NCBI GenBank assembly: GCA_025558095.1
Contig: JAIVFI010000002.1
Location: forward strand, 1,240,001-1,304,000
Direction of reading: 5' to 3'
DNA from: Hyaloraphidium curvatum
Lineage: Eukaryota > Monoblepharomycota > Hyaloraphidiomycetes > Hyaloraphidiales > Hyaloraphidiaceae
DNA: 64,000 nt
The notes below the pieces were generated by a model. That model was not told where the DNA came from. It ran no database searches and worked only from the letters and a program-made list of their open reading frames with translations. The position numbers were made by a program, and so were the translations under genes. This document shows, piece after piece, positions 11,082 through 20,410 of the stretch (position 1 is the first letter of the stretch; each line of letters starts with the position of its first letter).

Positions 11082-11293
11082 CGGGAGGCCGCCCGATTCC
11101 CCTCGCACATTCCGCCGGAAACCGTCGAAATCAGCTGATTCCTCGATGTGCGTACATCATCCCTGAGACCCCGGCGTCGCAATGTGGTTGTCCGCGGATG
11201 CGGAGTGCTCAGGCGAGGTCCGTCAGCCCTGAGAGCCCCCTATCACTCGACGAGTTTCCGGGCCACGATTGGCCGCGCTAGAACGCCAGAAAC

Positions 11294-12061
11294 ATGCCGG
11301 GACGTCTCCAGGACAAAATTGCGTTCATCAGCGGCGGCGCATCGGGGTGCGGAGCTGCAGCCGCCCGGCTGTTCGCCGCGGAAGGCGCGTCGGTTGGCAT
11401 CCTGGACCACGAGGAAGCGTTGGGCTCGTCGCTGGCGCTTGAGCTGACGGCCGCCGGGTTCAGTACCGCCTTTGAGCGCGCGGACGTCTCGGTCGCGCGC
11501 GAGGTGGACGCGGCCGTCGCCGCCCTCGTCGAAAAGCTCGGACCGCCCGACGTCCTCTTCGCCCACGCCGGGACGATCGTCGTCAAGCCGTTCCTGGAGA
11601 CCTCCGAGGAGGACTTCGACCGCCTGTTCGGGATCAACGTCAAGGGCATCTTCCTCGTCACCAAGGCCGTCCTCCCGCACATGCTGGCCCAGGGCAAGGG
11701 GAGCATCGTCTGCACCTCCTCCGTCTCGGCCGTGTACGCGACCCCGAACGAGGTGCTCTACTGTGCGACCAAGGGCGCCGTACACACCTTCGCGCGGGCC
11801 ATCGCGGTCGAGTACCGCGACAGGGGCATCAGGTGCAACGCCGTGTGCCCCGGATTCGTGGACACGCCGCACGGGCAGCGGGAGGTGGCGGCGCTGAGCG
11901 GTTTGGGGGTTGATGTGTCCGAGGCGGCGATAACGGCGGCGCAGGGGAGGATGGGGAAGCCCGAGGACATCGCCAGGGCGGCCCTTTACCTCGCCTCGGA
12001 CGAGGCCAGCTTCGTGACGGGCGCGCACCTTTTCGTCGACGGCGGTTACAGTGCGGTCTGA
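11294..12061 (+). CDS. Short-chain dehydrogenase/reductase (SDR), single exon
   Basis: 255 aa classical SDR. NAD(P)-dependent oxidoreductase, cytosolic by default, substrate unknown. The nucleotide loop is S-G-G-A-S-G-C-G (13-20). The usual N-N-A-G structural motif reads A-H-A-G (90-93). Active-site Ser lies in C-T-S-S-V-S (140-145) and Y156-C-A-T-K160 is the catalytic pair. The product region N-A-V-C-P-G-F-V-D-T-P and the C-terminal F-V-D-G-G-Y-S-A-V are typical. It shares a 340-bp divergent promoter with HSP20 copy 1, so it may respond to heat. A decayed stub of the same gene start remains beside HSP20 copy 2. Confidence 0.88.
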   Translation: MPGRLQDKIAFISGGASGCGAAAARLFAAEGASVGILDHEEALGSSLALELTAAGFSTAFERADVSVAREVDAAVAALVEKLGPPDVLFAHAGTIVVKPFLETSEEDFDRLFGINVKGIFLVTKAVLPHMLAQGKGSIVCTSSVSAVYATPNEVLYCATKGAVHTFARAIAVEYRDRGIRCNAVCPGFVDTPHGQREVAALSGLGVDVSEAAITAAQGRMGKPEDIARAALYLASDEASFVTGAHLFVDGGYSAV

Positions 12062-12139
12062 CTCAGGATGTCTTCTTGTTGGGAATGTCGATGATGTTCT
12101 AGTAAAGCTTCGGTCGAAATGCTAGTTGGAGATCGCTCC

Positions 12140-13194
12140 CTACTCGTCGCTCTCGTGCGAGCAGCCCATTTCCGGTTCCGTCTGCCTGCAGCTTTCCTTG
12201 TGCTTGGTCCAATCCGCCCTCTGGCATTCCTTGCTGCAAGGGTGCGACCAAAGATCATTGCACATCCCACCGAGTCGAAAACCCGAGGACGAACCTGCAG
12301 TACCTCGCCGTTCCACACCTCGAGCACCTCTTGGTGGCCTTGTTGCCCGTGCCACAGTCCGGAAGCGAGCAGATGGCTATGATGCGAGCGACCTTGGGCG
12401 TCCCGCAAGACTCGCAGATGCCGTGATCGAGCCCGCGGACGAAGTTGCGCCGCTCGGCGGCACCCTCTTGTCAGATGCTGAAACACTCGGCATCGTCGCA
12501 GACGGCCGCGACGTCGAAGTCCAGCTCGGCGAAGCCCGGAAGGCCTTTCCGCGGAAGCAGGGTGTGGGCGTTGGAAACGGTGCGGGTCGCCGGAGCATCG
12601 CAAAGCATGTAGGGGAGACGCAGATCACGCAGCACGTAGTCGTCAATCGACTTGGATGCCTCAGACGTTGCTCTGGCGACAGCGACGTTCTTCATCTTCT
12701 GCTTCCCCTGGCAGCCACGCAAAGCCGTGATCGGTACGGTGCCGTCGGGGAACTGGATTGCAGTGTCCATGATGCCCACGACATAGAGGCGAACGCTGTA
12801 CGCAACGGTGGAAATCTTGGCGCTCGCAAGCAGAGCACTGGTGCTCCTTTCGTTGATCAATGTGTTCTGGAACACCGTGCGGCGGAAATCGGCATCCTCG
12901 GTGCACCGCGTGGTATCATTTCGACGTGCCGCAGCTCGGAAAGGATAAGAAGGATATGGCTTCCGGAAGATCGTAGTTGAATTGGTAACCTTTGGTCGTC
13001 CAATTGACCCAGGATCCGCCGACGCGTCCGATTCGCCTCCGGCAGCAGATGCACACCCTTTCGCGCGGCGGCAGGCTTTGTAGCGCCTCTTTTTCCATCT
13101 CGATGCCCAGGTCGCGTGCTTCTCGGCAATCTTCGAGTCGTGTGCGGTCAAACGAAGCCCGAGATCGGCATGCTCCCGTACCACAGCTCCTCAT
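12140..13194 (-). pseudogene. MYND zinc-finger protein, paralogue A (frameshift and internal stop)
   Basis: Order of domains: an N-terminal C-x-C-C motif (L-P-P-R-E-R-V-C-I-C-C-R-R-R-I-G), a middle region with A-K-I-S-T-V and D-G-T-V-P-I-T-A-L-R-G, and a C-terminal MYND finger. The finger is split by a 61-nt intron (12294-12234) that restores Y-C-S-K-E-C-Q-R-A-D-W-x-x-H-K-x-x-C. Two breaks are visible. Just after F-P-S-C-G the frame shifts by one near 12918. A TGA at 12473-12471 sits between D-A-E-C-F-S-I and the stretch leading into the finger, in the same frame. Paralogues B and C show how the parts connect. MYND fingers usually bind proline-rich partner peptides. Probably non-functional unless the breaks are sequence errors. 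Confidence 0.6.
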
Positions 13195-13647
13195 CCACGT
13201 CGTCGGATCCGCGCACTTTCAGCCGGTAGGCAAAGAGCAAGCTCTCAATCTTTGATTCGGCCAAGACGGTGCTCGGGGCTCTGGTCGAGTCGACCAGCAA
13301 GATTTCGAACAAGGAGCGGCGCAACTGGGCTTCCTCGTCGCACGCGTCGTCGAGGCAAGTAGGAACTGAAAAGTACGCGAGGGCGTGGGGCATATCCCGC
13401 GTGAATCGGTAGTTTGTCGTCCTCCAGTCCACGTAGCGCCGACCGTCGCGGCCGATCCGAGTGCGGCAGCCGACGCAGATCCGTTCGCGGGGCAGCAGCG
13501 ACATGAGTGCCTCGTCTTTGAGCTCGCTGCCGACGACTCGCCACACATGCCGAAACCCTTTGCAGACGGGAGCAGCAAGGCCACCTTGGAGCAGTCATAA
13601 CTGAAAACTGCGAAAGCTCTGCTGTTCTCACCTTCGTGTTCGTTCAA
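13148..13647 (-). pseudogene. MYND-family paralogue B, truncated (no finger)
   Basis: Carries the family N-terminal block (L-L-P-R-E-R-I-C-V-G-C-R-T-R-I-G-R-D-G-R-R) and the next block (C-L-D-D-A-C-D-E-E-A, then A-E-S-K-I-E-S-L). It stops at M-P-I-S-G-F-V exactly where paralogue C continues with P-I-S-A-F-R-G and the MYND finger. The point of truncation lies on the beginning of paralogue A (13194), as if unequal exchange removed the 3' half of B and the 5' end of A. The most 5' part (before about 13546) needs a frame change. Likely a recombination remnant. Confidence 0.5.
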
Positions 13648-13857
13648 TAACGCATTACACCACTCTAGTCGTTGTCGTCCTACACGTCGCAGTGAAGAGG
13701 CATGGCACCTTCCGGAACTCCAGATCTCAATACTAATGCTAGTGTCTCAATGATGTTTGGTATGTGCGTGAAGGTCAGTGCCCAGGGGCCCCAGCGGTGC
13801 TCCACGGCACTGTGAAGCCGCGCCTAGTCATCGGTCAAAGCACCACTTCGAAGACCA

Positions 13858-15322
13858 TGCCCCCGACAGTAAAGGCGCTCCGTGCTATCCTCGCCTTCGT
13901 CTTTGCGGTCCTCCTGCGGATTTTTCGCGTTCCGCTGATCCTTTGGCAGCTCCGTCCCGACGACTATGCAGCGGCCGGCACGTTGAGCATCCCGCTCCGG
14001 AAGGAGGCGCCGCGCCCCCCTGGACTCTTGAAGCCTTACGCGCTCACGTTCTGTTCTGTATCGATGGCAATGAAGTCTGGATCGTGGCGAAGTGCTGGGC
14101 CTGCGGTGCACCGCGCAGCGAGCTCGGGGCCGACGCTCGACTGAGGCGCTGCAAGTCGTGCGGCACGGCGGTGTACTGCGGCCCCGCGTGCCAGGAAGCT
14201 CATTGGGAGCAACACAAGCCCATCTGCTCCGCCCTGCTGCACCTCCGCGACTTCGTCTGGGCGGCACTGTGCGGCGCCCCCCGGATCCGGATCGAGTACA
14301 CCCACGGCCCGCTCTTCGCCTTACCGCACCGGAACTGCCAGACGGTGAAGATCGGCTTCGACGAGGTCAATGGCACCCTCGAGATGCTGGTGCTCTCCCC
14401 GCAGCTGCCTGAGTCGCGGGAGCTGGGCCGCAGGATCTCCGCCAGGCTCGGAAGACCCTTGCCCGACGCCTACGCCGACGCGCTCAACACCCCTGTGCAG
14501 CTCACGCAGCGGGCTGGCCTCGTCATTTCGCAGAGCATCGTGCTGCAGGGGCCGCGCCTCGATCCGCACCACTTCACGCCGGCCAGCGCTGAGTCCGCGG
14601 ACGCCCGCGCGGCGATGGCGCTGGCCGGCGATCTCGGGCTGCAATTCCTCCACGGCTACTCGCGCTGGCGTCCGGAACCAGGCCACGCCGTGCTCGCACG
14701 CCCGGATCAGCGCACCTCCTCGCTGGCCGCGCTCAAGGGCTACAAGAAGAACGCACGGGCCTCAGACCTCAAAGCCGCGGACGTCCTCGCCCGGATCGTG
14801 ATCGGCGACTCGCTCCACCGCATCCCGCAGCCGGCCCCCATGCACGTCCTTCCGGGCGCCCTCCTGCACACCCCGCGCGGAAGCGTGACCGGATCGAAGG
14901 AGCAGCAGGGCGTGATCGGGCTGCAACAGCACGTCGCGATCGATGCCGGCCACCCGGGGCCCTTCTTTGCGCTGCCCGGCGACGAGCTGGTCACTTTCCT
15001 CTTCTGCGCGTGCCCCACTGGATCTCCGGCCTTGGGGTTGTCGGCGGGGGGGAGACCGGCAGTGATCGACATCAACACGGCGACGGGCGGGTTCCGCATG
15101 CTGACCAAGACCGGGTGGACGTTCGGGGCGATCGGCAAGAAGGCCATACGCGGGTTCGTCAAGGTCGAAGGCCCAAGGTGCCCCGAATGCGAGGCGGCGA
15201 ACCCGGTGGGACCGCGTGGGTGGACGTGGGAGAAGCGGCCGCTGTTCGAGGAGCGCCTCAGCCTTAACGGATCGCGGATGTGCGGAGCGCACGGCAGGCG
15301 CGACGAGAGCGGCAAAAGCTGA
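13858..15322 (+). CDS. MYND zinc-finger protein, diverged paralogue D, with apparent frameshift
   Basis: A start at 13858 gives a hydrophobic segment (A-I-L-A-F-V-F-A-V-L-L-R-I-F) that could be a membrane anchor. The main body, in another frame from about 14010, contains a full MYND finger: C-W-A-C, then R-C-K-S-C-G, V-Y-C-G-P-A-C-Q-E-A-H-W-E-Q-H-K-P-I-C. About 370 residues of a regular, well-composed domain follow, including a late C-P-E-C pair. The frame switch falls on a run of six C near 14016-14021, which suggests a one-base indel, natural or technical. No intron explains it. It is transcribed towards paralogue C, with overlapping 3' ends. Function unknown; MYND suggests protein-protein contacts. 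Confidence 0.55.
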
Positions 15323-16568
15323 GGCGCAGAAAGAGGTGGTACGACAGCTCTCCTTTTGCGATTGAGCTCAGGGGATAGATTTGTTCTTTCTTGGGAGATT
15401 GAACGACAATCTCTAGCATCCAACGCATATATCTACTGTAGTCCTCGGAATCGTCCTCGTGACCGCAGCACTGCAACCCTGCCTCCACCTTCGGGGTGCG
15501 TCGTTCCGCGGGGCGACAAGCCGCCTTGTGCGTCTTCCAGTCGGCCTGTTGGCACTCTTTGGTGGATGTGGCGTCAGGAAGGAGTCGCAGTGTGCACCGG
15601 ATGGACCCACCTGCAATACCTCGCGACCTTGCACCTCGAGCACATCTTCGCCGCGTTTTCACCTGACTTGCAATCGACGAAGGAGCAGATCGCGATGATT
15701 TTCCAGTGGTTGTGCTTTCCGCAGCACTCGCACACGGTTGCTTTGCGGTTCCGCTCGCGACTCCGTGCCGCAGCAGCCCCCTTCAGCGCGGTGTCGAAGC
15801 ACTGGCCGCCGGAGCAAACCACCGTGACGTCGAAGATGAGTCCGACGAAGACCGGGAGCGAATCCGCGGGGCGGACCGTCGAAGCATTGCAGACCGTGCG
15901 CGTGGCAGTCAGCGGACATGAGGCGCAACACAGGCGAAGCTCCCCCATGACATGATCGTCGACCGCGCCCCGAGCAACAGAGCGCGCCTTTGTGATTGCA
16001 AAGTCCCGGAGGACCTTTGGGTCAAGGGGAAAACCACGGAAAGCGGAGATCGGAACAGCACCGCACTGCACGCCCCCGGGATTGGATTGCGCTCCGCCCA
16101 AAATCGCTTGGTAGGAGGCGACGCTTTCGATCTTCGCAGTGGCAAGAACGTCTCTCGTGCAGCGCGAATGTTGGACCACCAGCTTTTCGATCACGAAGCA
16201 GCGGAACTCGGCTTCCCGGACGCAAGCGTCGTCGACGCAGCTCGGGAACGAGAAGAACGCCAAGACTCGGGCAGGTCGCCGAAGAAGCGGTATGACTCCG
16301 TGAGCCATGGCCCCGACCGCCTGCCGTCGGCCCCGATCCGCCTGTGGCAGCACATGCACACGCGTTCGGCCGGCGGCAGCTTCCTCAGGGCCTCGTCTTC
16401 CAGCTCCAGGTACGTCCTTCTCGCCTTTGTGTCCCGCTCGAGGGTGTCCGGATCGGCCTTGACCGCGTGCTCTCCCGGGTGAAAAGCACTCGCCGGAAGC
16501 AGGGTGTTCCGCACCGCCGACACGAACGCGTCGCGCGTGATGCTGGCGACGTAGGATATCAGTCGCAT
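15264..16568 (-). pseudogene. MYND zinc-finger protein, paralogue C (frameshift, damaged acceptor)
   Basis: The most complete member of the array: N-terminal L-P-P-A-E-R-V-C-M-C-C-H-R-R-I-G, then F-S-F-P-S-C-V-D-D-A-C, A-K-I-E-S-V, P-I-S-A-F-R-G, a C-x2-C block before I-I-A-I-C-S-F, and the MYND finger start C-S-R-C-K-V-A-R-Y-C. One base seems missing near 16263, between G-D-L-P-E and L-A-F-F-S-F-P. The intron inside the finger begins with GTGGGT, as expected, but the acceptor position used in paralogue A (CAG) reads CCAC here (about 15563). The finger continues downstream as K-E-C-Q-Q-A-D-W-K-T-H-K. The C-terminal tail overlaps the 3' end of paralogue D on the other strand. The 5' end is uncertain; coding-like sequence continues to about 16680. 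Confidence 0.55.
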
Positions 16569-16788
16569 GGCGTCGGTCCGGAGCGCCGGTTGGTTCGGCC
16601 CGTCCGTTCTGCGAACGAAAAGCCGTTGCCCGCAGCGAGCAGCAACTTCAGCGCCTCCTCATCATCCGGTGAACTCGAACATCGGACCTCAAACAAGCGA
16701 CAAATGGAGCTACATCTTCGGTAACGGAAGTAAAACACAGGACCGCACAAGATCCGCCACCTCCTGTCCGCAGACCATGGGGACGCCT

Positions 16789-17450
16789 TCACTCGTGCTC
16801 GGCGTGGCTCGACACCCCCCACGACATCCTCCTCGACATCACCACGTTCTCCTCCTCCTTCTTCTTCCTGGCCGCCTGCTCCATCGCCGCGTGCTCGTGG
16901 TCCGCGAGCCCCGAGACGCCCCAGCTCATGCTTTGGGAGGCGTCAGCCTTTTCACAAGACGCGGACACGCGCGGGGGCCCACCGGCGCGAGGTCTGGACG
17001 TGCTCCGATTCGCCCTTGGGGGAAGCAGAGTACAGGGAAGCCTCGGGGATGATGCGTTAGCCGATGGCGCTCAGCGCCGCGGAGGCCTGGGATGACGTGT
17101 CAGTGTCGTCAGCGGTCCGCCGCACCGTACGAGGCCGTCGAAGGGGCCAAACTCACGGCATCGACCGCCCGCTGGGCAAAGGACGGCCTGCGCTCGGCAA
17201 GGGCCGGCCCGGGGTCGGTGGTCGGCGCGGGGGTGGAAGGGGGCGTGCGCGGGACGTCGGCCATGGCGCGGGCGCGGCGGAGGCGGCGGCGGTAGAGTTC
17301 GGAGAGGGCGCTGCGGCGGAACGTCGGGGTTCCGGGTCGGCCGGGTTCGGTGGGGAAGTCGATTGTGCTTCGGAGCTCAGTCACCTCGCGCTGATCGAAG
17401 CTTGTGACACCCGTTCGCGACCACATCTGCTGATCAAACTCGTACCTCAT
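16789..17450 (-). CDS. Small protein with duplicated R-R-M-S-W-G-V-S motif, function unknown
   Basis: Three exons splice in phase: 17450-17157, 17041-16983 and 16930-16789, with GTGAGT and GTGGGC donors and CTAAC/CTGAC branch sites. An ATG at 17264 gives 102 aa; an earlier one at 17450 gives 164 aa and would overlap the stop of the DUF6314 gene by ATGA. The last exon holds two copies of a 16-residue unit, S-R-R-M-S-W-G-V-S followed by an acidic/His end (D-H-E, A-E-H-E), separated by an A-R-K-K-E-E-E helix. Small fungal proteins with R-R-x-S-W motifs exist, but I do not recognise this one. Splice evidence makes the 3' part quite secure; the start is open. Confidence 0.6.
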
Positions 17451-18076
17451 CCAGCCCTCCGGAAAACCGTCCTGCTCGTGTAGTCCTTCTCCGGGCCTAG
17501 CACCGTCCACTCGACAAAGTAAGTATCCGATGACCAGACCTCGTAGCGTCCGTCGTACATGTCGTCGACGCAGGGATGTCTGATGTCCTCGCGCCCGTCC
17601 GAAACGACGTTGGGAGAGGCGGGCGGGCCGAGGGTGTGGAACGGCGAGAGGTAGGAGAAGTAGACGGCCGCTGAATCTGGCTCCCCCTGATTGCTACGGC
17701 GGAAGAAGAAGCGGTACGTCTGGCGAACTTCCAGCGGTCCCCTCGACCCCGGCAGTTCCATCGCTCCCTGTTCCACATACTGCCTGACGATCTCTCCCGG
17801 CCCGGCGCCAACCAGCTCGCCCGATTTCGAGTCGGCAAAGGATTCCGACGGGATGAAGGAGGCGGTGCCGCGCACCGTGCTGCGCTCCGGGGATCCGGCA
17901 GGGCGCCTGAAGCGGTCCACGATGGTGCGGTCGAAGCGCCAGGTGCCCGAAAAGTAGTCCTCAAGGGAGTGTATCGGGTAGAACTCCGCAGGTCGGGATG
18001 CGTCAATGTCCACCGGGCCGGTTCCGGTGAGTTTCGTTGGCGGACCGGCAACTCCGTCCCGCAAAATGGCCGACAT
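17447..18076 (-). CDS. DUF6314 family protein
   Basis: Intronless, 209 aa from the ATG at 18076. Matches the layout I associate with DUF6314 proteins: D-Y-F-S-G-T-W-R-F-D-R near residue 42, a G-T-A-S-F strand, Y-V-E-Q-G, R-Q-T-Y-R-F-F-F, a Y-F-S-Y-L-S-P-F-H strand, H-P-C-V-D-D-M-Y-D-G-R-Y-E and W-T-V-L-G-P-E-K-D-Y near the C-terminus. These look like a lipocalin-like single-domain barrel; no function is established. A cysteine/histidine pair in H-P-C-V-D-D is conserved in the family. The stop codon overlaps a possible start of the next gene. It shares a 320-bp divergent promoter with the SOUL gene. Confidence 0.7.
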   Translation of the reverse strand: MSAILRDGVAGPPTKLTGTGPVDIDASRPAEFYPIHSLEDYFSGTWRFDRTIVDRFRRPAGSPERSTVRGTASFIPSESFADSKSGELVGAGPGEIVRQYVEQGAMELPGSRGPLEVRQTYRFFFRRSNQGEPDSAAVYFSYLSPFHTLGPPASPNVVSDGREDIRHPCVDDMYDGRYEVWSSDTYFVEWTVLGPEKDYTSRTVFRRAG

Positions 18077-18397
18077 CGCAGCGAATCGCAAGGAACCGAA
18101 GCGCAAACGCTTGTTCCGCGGGTCAGATTCCGGGAGAGAGACGACCGCCACGCGAGCGCGTCTTCCAAGCAACAGTGCACGCCCAGACGAGCAGCAGAGG
18201 CGGCGACAAAGTCCCACAGCTCCCATTCAAGACCTAAACGGGCCGGGAGCACCGAAACGGCGCTCAGTGATCCCCAAGAGGTGTCGGGGCTGGGTTAGCT
18301 GTTTTGCGTAGGATCGGATCGGCTTAGAAGCCAAGTGCCGGAGATTCAGCACCAGTCGATCCGGCCGCGCAAGTCACCAACAACTCTCTCCACGGCC
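18077..18397. other. Divergent promoter region between DUF6314 and SOUL genes
   Basis: 321 bp between two opposed start codons. No coding exon, TATA box or clear operator seen. Confidence 0.5.
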
Positions 18398-19974
18398 ATG
18401 GAAAAGGCCATGGAGGGCGGCGCACTGCCGCCATACGATGCCACGCCGCCGCTCGAGGCGCGCGTGGCGGCTCTCCAAGCGCAGGTGGACGCCCTGCAGG
18501 CGGAGCGGGACCGCTTCGTCGCCAAGCGGCAAGCGGTCCGCCGCTTCTGCCGCGGCGTCTTCTTCGTGCTCCTCATGTGGTTCTTCGTGTTCCCCGCGAT
18601 CGGTGAGCATTCTGCGCCGGGCAGAGCGGGGCAGGGCGGGGTTCGGGCCAAGGGGCAGGCCCGCCGACTCGACCCAGCAGGAGGGTCCTCCGGAGATTGC
18701 AGTCTTCTCACACCTTTTGGCCCTTCAGGTCGCGCTCTTGTGTGGTTCGAACTCGGTGGTGACTACGTGGTGCCGTTCGACGATGCGATTGCCTTCGAGG
18801 ACGTGGCCGTCGACGAGACCACGTCGGTCGCCGTGCCGGCCATTGCGGTAGGCGACCAGTGCGTCGACGCGCCCATGACCGGCGACGACGATGCTGCGGT
18901 TGATGCTGAGGACATGGACCGCGAGGTGGGTTGCTCAGGTGGATCGAGAGACTGACTTGAAACTGACTCCGACTGCAGTTCTCCATCCTGCCCGTGTTCG
19001 GTGCTTCTGAGGAGAAGAAGCGGTCGTTCCCCATCCACGGCGCCCCCGAGGAGGACAGGCGTCCGTGGCACCACGGCCGCCACCGCTGGATGATGCACGC
19101 CATGAAGAAGAAGCATGGCGACAAGCCCGGCGGACCCGGGTATCCCGGTTACCCCGGCGGTCCCGGCGGGCCCTACCCCGGCCCTCCCGGTGACGGCCAG
19201 CCCGGCGGCGGTCCTCCCGGCGGCAAGATCCCCAAGAACCCCAAGGGCCCGCCAAAGCACGTCCCCGGCGTGCCCGACAAGCCCAACAAGCCCCCGAAGG
19301 TCCCTCCGTGAGTTTGCATTCGAGCTCGCAGCCCGCCCAATTCCGATCTGACAGATCCCGGCACCATCAGGTACCCTGGCCAGCCCCAGCCCGGCAAGCC
19401 CGACCACGGCAAGAAGCCCGGCCTGCGCCTGCAGGGCATGGTCCCCGAGGTGCCGTACGAGGTGCTCGTGGACGGCGACGGCTTCGAGATCCGCAAGTAC
19501 ACCAACCTCACCCTCGCCTGGACCTCGGCTCCGGGCGGCTCCGTGAGCAAGGCGCCCAACGGCGGCTTCGGCCTGCTGTACGGGTACATCTCGGGCAAGA
19601 ACAAGGACGCCGAGACGGGCCAGTGCTTGAAGATCCCCATGACCGCGCCTGTGTTCACGCAGGAGGACGGCGACACCCCCGGCAACATCGTCATGGCCTT
19701 CGCCATGCCCGCCCGCCTCGCGCGCACCCCCGAGCCCACCGACGACAAGGTCAGCATCCGCGTGATCCCCGAATGGACCGTGGCGGCCAAGCGCGTGCGT
19801 GGCTGGGTCGGCGACGAGCAGGTCGGCAAGGCCGCCGAGGAACTCAGGGCCGCGGTGGGGGAGGGGTGGAAGGCTTACGAGGGGGCCAAGACGGTGCTGG
19901 GGAGGTTCGACCCGCCGTGGATCCCCGGGTTTATGCAGCGCAACGAGGTCTACGTGCCCGTGCACAAGGCGTGA
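18398..19974 (+). CDS. Membrane-anchored SOUL heme-binding protein with collagen-like linker
   Basis: Four exons (18398-18602, 18729-18925, 18979-19307, 19371-19974) give 444 aa. Order: coiled-coil helix with L-Q-A-Q-V-D-A-L-Q (21-44), one membrane segment F-F-V-L-L-M-W-F-F-V-F (54-64), an acidic stalk, a His/Lys patch (W-H-H-G-R-H-R-W-M-M-H), a Gly-Pro-rich stretch with repeated P-G-G/G-P-G units, then a SOUL/HBP domain from about 267 (V-P-E-V-P-Y-E-V, F-E-I-R-K-Y, I-P-M-T-A-P-V-F, and R-N-E-V-Y-V-P at the end). SOUL proteins bind heme or porphyrins. The topology is a type II anchor with the heme domain on the far side of the membrane. The linker is odd for this family. Confidence 0.85.
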
Positions 19975-20410
19975 AGGAGCGCGGGGGGCATTCCATCTCG
20001 TGTATTGCATTTGAAAGTCGATCGAATATAGCCTTCGCGCCAGGCGGGCGGCGCCCCGGTGGGCGGAGAGATCGAGCACCAGAGACACGATTGCTTCGTT
20101 ATTAGGTGATCGGGAGTGCGAGCTGACGTGGGCAGAATCTGACTGTGATTTGGGTGGAGGTTCGACACCGCGGTCCTTTCACCACCATTTGCCAGACCTT
20201 GAGGCAAGTAGCAATCCTGTCCTTGGCGCGCTGTTCAAAGACAGCGCCGGAAGTAGACAAGACGATTGTTGATCTGAGGTGGAGAGGTGGACGCGCGGAA
20301 AAGAGGAGGCGCGTGATCGAAGGTCGAGTCACCCGAAACCGGCATTCACAGCTGGCCCGCCGTTCCCGCAGAAGTACTCTTTCGGGCCACCGAGGCAGCG
20401 GCAAATCAAC
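19975..20410. other. Intergenic region
   Basis: 436 bp between the SOUL gene and the first four-TM gene, transcribed in the same direction. No gene or RNA recognised. Confidence 0.4.

Larger units (their letters stand above)
10226..11350. repeat. Inverted duplication, arm 1 (HSP20 + divergent promoter + SDR 5' end)
   Basis: Matches the reverse complement of about 25155-26275. Similarity starts two bases past the HSP20 stop codon, runs through the gene and its TATA/heat-shock promoter, continues through the rest of the intergenic DNA with more differences, and ends within the first 60 bases of the neighbouring SDR gene. The spacer between arms is about 14 kb. Confidence 0.8.

Noticed and set aside
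6066-12473. TGA as a reassigned or readthrough codon
   Set aside because: Intact genes next to both sites (HSP20, SDR at 11294, DUF6314) end in TGA at family-typical C-termini, so TGA is a stop here.
12126-12980. Plus-strand open frame of 284 codons
   Set aside because: Antisense to MYND paralogue A, whose motifs and intron are clear.
16600-17052. Hydrophobic plus-strand frame with Phe/Ser/Leu runs, like a TM protein
   Set aside because: The minus strand here has three properly spliced exons with a duplicated motif; the hydrophobic run is their antisense (K/E-rich helices read as F/L).
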